Origin: an uncultured Erysipelotrichaceae bacterium
Lineage (GTDB): Bacteria; Bacillota_I; Bacilli_A; RFN20; CAG-826
Direction of reading: 5' to 3'
NCBI GenBank assembly: GCA_902791085.1
Contig: CADAUN010000045.1
Span: 1 to 9,536, forward strand
DNA length: 9,536 nt
This document shows positions 6,655 to 9,536 of this stretch, piece after piece; the first letter of the stretch is position 1; each line of letters starts with the position of its first letter. Position numbers and translations under genes: made by a program. The notes under the pieces were generated by a model, which was not told where the DNA came from, searched no databases, and saw only the letters and a list, made by a program, of their open reading frames with translations.

Positions 6655-6693
6655 ATTGTAAGGCAAAGGAAGACGTTTCGGAAAGAAAACGTC
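6655..6693 (-). promoter_or_regulatory. Amidohydrolase promoter region with dyad over the -35
   Basis: On the minus strand TACAAT (complement of 6655-6660) ends 8 nt before the ATG. The position expected for the -35 box (6678-6683) has only a weak match, but is covered by a 7-bp inverted repeat, GACGTTT (6672-6678) with AAACGTC (6687-6693). A weak -35 inside a dyad suits an activator or repressor site; the dyad has no following T-run, so it is not a terminator. Confidence 0.4.
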
Positions 6694-6754
6694 ATAAAAA
6701 CCAATCATGGCTTTTTTTGGCCATTTTTGCCCGATTTGGAATTCGTGTTCGCCC

Positions 6755-6782
6755 TTGCGAGCAACAGTAATGCGAGTAAAAT
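6755..6782 (+). promoter_or_regulatory. Promoter of tRNA-Gln
   Basis: TTGCGA (6755-6760) and TAAAAT (6777-6782) are 16 bp apart. The -10 box ends 12 nt before the mature tRNA 5' end, a normal distance for a short pre-tRNA leader. Confidence 0.6.
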
Positions 6783-6794
6783 AAGGAAGCGCCT

Positions 6795-6869
6795 TGGGGT
6801 GTAGCCAAGTGGTAAGGCATTGGACTCTGAATCCAAGATACACTGGTCCGATCCCAGTCACCCCAGCCA
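6795..6869 (+). tRNA. tRNA-Gln (anticodon CUG)
   Basis: The acceptor stem TGGGGTG (6795-6801) pairs with CACCCCA (6859-6865), followed by discriminator G and an encoded CCA (6867-6869). The D arm is GCC/GGC with GG at 6811-6812. The anticodon stem TTGGA/TCCAA encloses CTCTGAA, giving CUG at 6827-6829, which reads CAG (Gln). The weak first pair U1-A72 is a known glutamine identity feature. The T stem ACTGG/CCAGT is perfect, but the T loop reads TCCGATC, with C instead of the near-universal T at position 55. It has its own promoter and terminator, so it is a single-gene unit. Confidence 0.95.
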
Positions 6870-6882
6870 AACTTACGAGATG

Positions 6883-6908
6883 GAACCAATATTATTGGTT
6901 CTTTTTTT
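6883..6908 (+). terminator. Intrinsic terminator of tRNA-Gln
   Basis: An 8-bp perfect stem GAACCAAT (6883-6890) / ATTGGTTC (6894-6901) with a 3-nt loop is followed by seven Ts (6902-6908). It lies 14 nt after the CCA end. Confidence 0.9.
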
Positions 6909-6918
6909 GACGATTCTA

Positions 6919-6947
6919 TTTAAAAAATGTCGGTTAACCGATATAAT
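6919..6947 (+). promoter_or_regulatory. Promoter and palindromic operator of the XRE gene
   Basis: TATAAT (6942-6947) is a perfect -10 box ending 6 nt before the ATG at 6954; TTTAAA (6919-6924) lies 17 bp upstream as a weak -35. The 12-bp perfect palindrome TCGGTTAACCGA (6930-6941) ends directly at the -10 box, within the spacer. A dimeric regulator bound there would block RNA polymerase, so it is probably the XRE protein's own operator. Confidence 0.7.
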
Positions 6948-6953
6948 AGAGAC

Positions 6954-7343
6954 ATGACATTTTTAGATTTGCTTGCAGAAAAGAAAACCACGGTTTATTC
7001 ATTATCGATGAATAGCGGAATTCCCAAAACAACTTTAACAGACATCGCTTCAGGCAAAGCTGATATTTTAGAATGTTCTGGAAAAACTTTATTAGCGATT
7101 TCTAAAAGCTTAAATGTTTCTATAGAAGACCTACTTTCCTTAGAAAGAGAAGAAGCCAAAACTTTATTACCAGGCTTCCTTCTTGATTCAATCAATGAAT
7201 ATCGCAAGGCAATTAGAAAAGATAGCACCCTTATCGATTGCTACAGCGATCAATTAAATAGCTCTATTAATGTTGCAGAAGTGGAAAATCTTATTTCTAA
7301 AGAACTTGCCAATCGGTTACGTAGAAGATATTTTGGCATTTAA
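6954..7343 (+). CDS. XRE-family helix-turn-helix regulator
   Basis: The 129-residue protein starts with a helix-turn-helix domain of the XRE (Cro/CI) type: LLAEKKTTVYSLSMNSGIP leads into the recognition region KTTLTDIASGKAD (25-37), with the following helices ending near SIEDLLSLE (56-64). The C-terminal part contains LIDCYSDQLNSSINVAEVEN and ends LRRRYFGI, a pattern I recall from small XRE regulators of Bacillota; some sit beside toxins, but no partner gene is present here. I start at ATG 6954 rather than ATG 6927 because the earlier start would put the promoter's -10 and the palindrome inside the coding region. No Shine-Dalgarno site is present, and TATAAT lies 6 nt before the ATG, so the message is probably leaderless. 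The adjacent palindrome suggests autoregulation. It stands alone between two terminators. Confidence 0.85.
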   Translation: MTFLDLLAEKKTTVYSLSMNSGIPKTTLTDIASGKADILECSGKTLLAISKSLNVSIEDLLSLEREEAKTLLPGFLLDSINEYRKAIRKDSTLIDCYSDQLNSSINVAEVENLISKELANRLRRRYFGI

Positions 7344-7423
7344 CAAATCAATAAATATTTTAGATGAATCTAATTTCTATAATTGTTTAGTTAAAATCGT
7401 TTAAGGACATTCTTGAAAAACGG

Positions 7424-7465
7424 GGGTTGTTAAATTTTTTCGTTTCTTAACAGCCCGTATTTTTT
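7424..7465. terminator. Terminator after the XRE gene, likely bidirectional
   Basis: GGGTTGTTAA (7424-7433) pairs with TTAACAGCCC (7447-7456), a 10-bp stem with one G-U pair and a 13-nt loop, followed by six Ts (7460-7465) on the plus strand. On the minus strand the same hairpin is followed by a run of Ts (complement of A 7416-7420), so it could also stop transcription from PepT, 135 bp away. Confidence 0.7.
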
Positions 7466-7470
7466 ATCCC

Positions 7471-7600
7471 GTGAAGCGAACAGTCACTCGCTTTATCTAC
7501 GATCCACAAAAAGGCGATATCAAAAATATGTTTTTGATTTGTTATATCGATTTATCAACGCCATTCTAATTGAGAAAATGGTGCCGTTTTGGAAAAAGAA
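7471..7600. other. Gap between the XRE terminator and PepT
   Basis: A 32-residue frame runs from GTG 7471 to TAA 7567-7569 (contains RFIYDPQKGDI) but has no ribosome site and I do not recognise it; it may be relic DNA or chance. A perfect 8-bp A+T hairpin ATCAAAAA/TTTTTGAT lies at 7519-7538. A weak stem CGCCATT/AATGGTG lies just before the PepT stop on the minus strand, without a T-tract. Confidence 0.25.
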
Positions 7601-8806
7601 TCAGGCTTTTACCAAGGCAGTCACGATGTTGATCATTTGATGGAAATCACGCAGCGATAAATACTCATAACGGCCATGGTGGTTATAAGAACCGGTGCCT
7701 AAATTGGGTGTTGGGCATCCTAAGAAAGAGAAAGTGGCCCCATCGGTTCCCCCACGAACTGGCAAAGAAACTGGCTGGATGCCAAGTTCACGAAATACTT
7801 CGCGCGCATGGTTCACAGCACGAGGATCCTGATCAAGAACTTCTTTCATATTGCGATAATCATCTTCTATCGTCAAAGCGATTTTGGCGGTAGGGTATTT
7901 TTTGCTTAAGAATTCTTGGGCGTTGAAAAATTCTTCCTTTTGCTTTTGAAGTTTGGCGATGCGATGGTTTCTTAGAATGTAATGAAGTTCCGCTTTGGTG
8001 GTATCGCCTTGGAAAGAAAGCAAATGATTAAAGCCATCATAGCCATCGGTATATTCCGGTTTCTCATTGACATTCAGCAATCCGTCAAATTCTTCGGCGA
8101 CGCGTATGGCGTTAACCATCTTTCCTTTGGCTTCACCTGGATGAATGCCTACGCCTTCAATAAGCACATCGGCATGAGAACCATTAAAGTTCTCAACATC
8201 AATGCGGTCTGGATAATCGCCATCGATGGTATAGGCATAGGCGGCACCAAATTTTTTCGGATCAAAATGTTCTGGTCCGCGACCGATTTCCTCGTCAGGA
8301 GTAAACAAAATGGCAATAGGGTGATGACGAATTTCAGGATGCTTTACGTAATAAGCAACCACCGACATAATGATGGCAATGCCAGCTTTATCGTCGCCCC
8401 CTAGCAAAGTATCGCCAGAGGTTGTGATTAAGGTATCACCAATGTGTTCTTTTAAGGCAGGAAAGGAAAGGGGAGACAACGTATATTCGTCATTTAAAGG
8501 AATATCGCCCCCGTCATAGTTTTCGTGAATTTGCGGTTTGACATCTTTTCCGCTGCATTCAAGCGCAGTATCCATGTGGGAATTTAGTCCAATCACATCT
8601 AAAGAAGGGTCGCCTTCTAAACGCGAATAGACGCGTCCATAAGGATCGATTTCGGCAGGCAATCCAAGCTGCTTTAATTCTTTAACCAATTCTTTCGCTA
8701 AATTTAATTCCTTCGCCGCGCTAGGCGTGGAGGCGGATTGATCATCAGACTGCGTGTCTATTTTGACGTAACGCAGAAAACGTTCTAAGCATTCATCTTG
8801 AATCAT
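7601..8806 (-). CDS. pepT: Peptidase T, tripeptide aminopeptidase (M20B)
   Basis: PepT removes the N-terminal residue from tripeptides in the cytoplasm using two zinc ions. From the chosen start it is 401 residues, close to the family's 405-410. The M20 motifs are in place: SHMDT (76-80) with His77 and the catalytic Asp79, GGDDKAG with metal-bridging Asp139, PDEEIGRG with Glu172/Glu173, Asp195 in TIDGD, and the C-terminal His in NHHGRYE (375-381). ENFNGSHADVLIEG and HPGEAKGKMVNA fit the dimerisation domain. The frame extends to TTG 8879-8881, but ATG 8804-8806 is preferred because GAGGG lies about 6 nt before it and the extra 25 residues do not match the family. It is transcribed away from pepC and ends 135 bp from the terminator at 7424-7465. 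Confidence 0.95.
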   Translation of the reverse strand: MIQDECLERFLRYVKIDTQSDDQSASTPSAAKELNLAKELVKELKQLGLPAEIDPYGRVYSRLEGDPSLDVIGLNSHMDTALECSGKDVKPQIHENYDGGDIPLNDEYTLSPLSFPALKEHIGDTLITTSGDTLLGGDDKAGIAIIMSVVAYYVKHPEIRHHPIAILFTPDEEIGRGPEHFDPKKFGAAYAYTIDGDYPDRIDVENFNGSHADVLIEGVGIHPGEAKGKMVNAIRVAEEFDGLLNVNEKPEYTDGYDGFNHLLSFQGDTTKAELHYILRNHRIAKLQKQKEEFFNAQEFLSKKYPTAKIALTIEDDYRNMKEVLDQDPRAVNHAREVFRELGIQPVSLPVRGGTDGATFSFLGCPTPNLGTGSYNHHGRYEYLSLRDFHQMINIVTALVKA

Positions 8807-8904
8807 ATTTTTACCCTCATTTCTTTTTCTTCTCCAACATTCTAGCCGTTTTTGCTCGCAAAAGGAGAAAGAACGCTCCAATCTTAACTTTTTATGAACT
8901 CATG

Positions 8905-8932
8905 TTGAATCATAACCCATTTTGCATAAAAT
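8905..8932 (+). promoter_or_regulatory. Promoter of pepC
   Basis: TTGAAT (8905-8910) and TAAAAT (8927-8932) are 16 bp apart, leaving a leader of about 44 nt to the pepC start. A second pair, TTGCAT (8922-8927) and TAAAAA (8944-8949), is an alternative. The divergent PepT promoter must also lie in this 176-bp gap, but I cannot place it. Confidence 0.5.
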
Positions 8933-8982
8933 AAGACATGTTGTAAAAATAGAACCTAGAAGGCTCAGAAAGAGGGACGTTT

Positions 8983-9536
8983 ATGAAAGAACAAAAGGTT
9001 GGCTGTTTGGATAATAAGGTAACAAATCGTTATCTTGAAGATTACGAAAAAGATTCCAAAAATCTGGTAGTTCGTCATGCTTTGTCCCGCCATGCGATAC
9101 CAAATGTAATTTTTGAAAGCTCTTCTTTGCCGCACGTCGTTCCGAAATTCTCTTTAGAACTAAAGACATTACCGGTTGCCGATCAAAAAATGTCGGGCCG
9201 ATGCTGGATTTTCGCTGGATTGAATGTGATTCGCGAAATCATCGCTGCCCGGTGCCATGTCAAAAACTTCGAACTCTCGCAAAATTATATCTCGTTGTAT
9301 GACAAAATTGAGAAAGCCAATTTTGCTTTAGAGACCATTTTAAAACTCGGAAATCGCGATCACGACGATCGCGAACTTGCCTTTGTTTTAAAAGAGCCGG
9401 TGTCTGACGGCGGACAATGGGACATGTTCGTTAATCTGGTGAAAAAATACGGAATCATGCCAAAAGATGCCTTTCCTGAAACCTATCAATCTGAGGTAAC
9501 AAGAGAATCCAATCAAATCGTGAATTGTTGGATCCG
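8983..9536 (+). CDS. pepC: Aminopeptidase C / bleomycin hydrolase, N-terminal part (cut by window end)
   Basis: The first 184 residues of a papain-fold cysteine aminopeptidase (C1B family; about 440-450 residues when complete) are present; the rest lies beyond the window. The enzyme forms hexamers in the cytoplasm with active sites facing a central channel, and trims peptides. The oxyanion glutamine is Gln68 (ADQKMSG) and the nucleophile is Cys74 in SGRCWIFAGLN (71-81). ELSQNYISLYDKIEKAN (97-113), DGGQWDMFVNLVKKYG (142-157) and MPKDAFPET (159-167) are family landmarks. The catalytic His and Asn would lie past the edge. AGAGGG 6 nt before the ATG supports the start. It is divergent from PepT, so the two peptide-degrading enzymes share an intergenic promoter region. 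Confidence 0.95.
   Translation, partial: MKEQKVGCLDNKVTNRYLEDYEKDSKNLVVRHALSRHAIPNVIFESSSLPHVVPKFSLELKTLPVADQKMSGRCWIFAGLNVIREIIAARCHVKNFELSQNYISLYDKIEKANFALETILKLGNRDHDDRELAFVLKEPVSDGGQWDMFVNLVKKYGIMPKDAFPETYQSEVTRESNQIVNCWI

Noticed and set aside
6704..6726. Hairpin ATGGC/GCCAT followed by Ts as a plus-strand terminator
   Set aside because: The stem has only 5 bp, the loop itself is a T-run, and no plus-strand gene lies upstream to be terminated.
6643..6889. Minus-strand open frames of 65-75 residues over the tRNA
   Set aside because: They are antisense to tRNA-Gln and its promoter and match no protein pattern; a common artefact at tRNA genes.
6795..7600. Small integrated element using tRNA-Gln as attachment site
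   Set aside because: The XRE gene next to a tRNA is suggestive, but no copy of the tRNA 3' end is visible downstream (only CAGTCAC recurs near 7480) and no integrase is present.
7708..8404. Plus-strand open frames inside pepT
   Set aside because: Shadows of the PepT coding strand; no ribosome sites and no recognisable domains.
8807..8881. N-terminal extension of PepT to the TTG at 8879-8881
   Set aside because: The extra 25 residues (rich in Arg, Lys and Cys) do not fit the family, and a Shine-Dalgarno site supports the ATG at 8804-8806.

Overview
The window looks like chromosomal DNA from a low-to-moderate GC, Gram-positive-type bacterium of the Bacillota (Bacilli/Erysipelotrichia-like). 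Shine-Dalgarno sequences are GGAGG-like, the protein families are typical of that group, and -10/-35 boxes are sigma-A-like. TGA is the stop codon of at least four genes (AAA ATPase, lipoprotein, amidohydrolase, PepT), so the standard bacterial code applies and a Mycoplasma-type code is excluded. The genus cannot be read from the sequence.

Positions 1-2640 look accessory. They hold the tail of an unresolved reading frame, an AAA+/DUF4143 ATPase on the minus strand with three exact 33-bp-period repeats upstream of it, a frameshifted gene relic, and an A+T-rich lipoprotein gene.

Positions 2640-9536 look like housekeeping chromosome, visibly richer in G+C. A GNAT acetyltransferase and an Mrp/NBP35-type Fe-S ATPase lie on the minus strand, separated by a strong terminator. 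A compact divergent promoter region joins Mrp to a plus-strand operon of an ArsP_2-type heavy-metal permease, a 58-residue soluble protein and a four-helix membrane protein. Next come a convergent TIM-barrel amidohydrolase, a tRNA-Gln(CUG) with its own promoter and terminator, and an isolated XRE regulator with a palindromic operator. The window ends with two peptidases transcribed divergently: PepT (minus) and the first 184 residues of the PepC/bleomycin-hydrolase aminopeptidase (plus), which runs off the edge. PepT and PepC both degrade peptides in the cytoplasm and probably share that role.

Two patterns run through the region. First, several genes that start transcription units (permease, XRE regulator, amidohydrolase, perhaps the GNAT and lipoprotein genes) have no Shine-Dalgarno sequence but have a -10-like box 6-8 nt before the ATG, suggesting leaderless mRNAs; other genes have clear Shine-Dalgarno sites. 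Second, the ATPase gene carries an unexplained array of 33-bp direct repeats. No CRISPR array, complete insertion sequence or recognised defence system was found.
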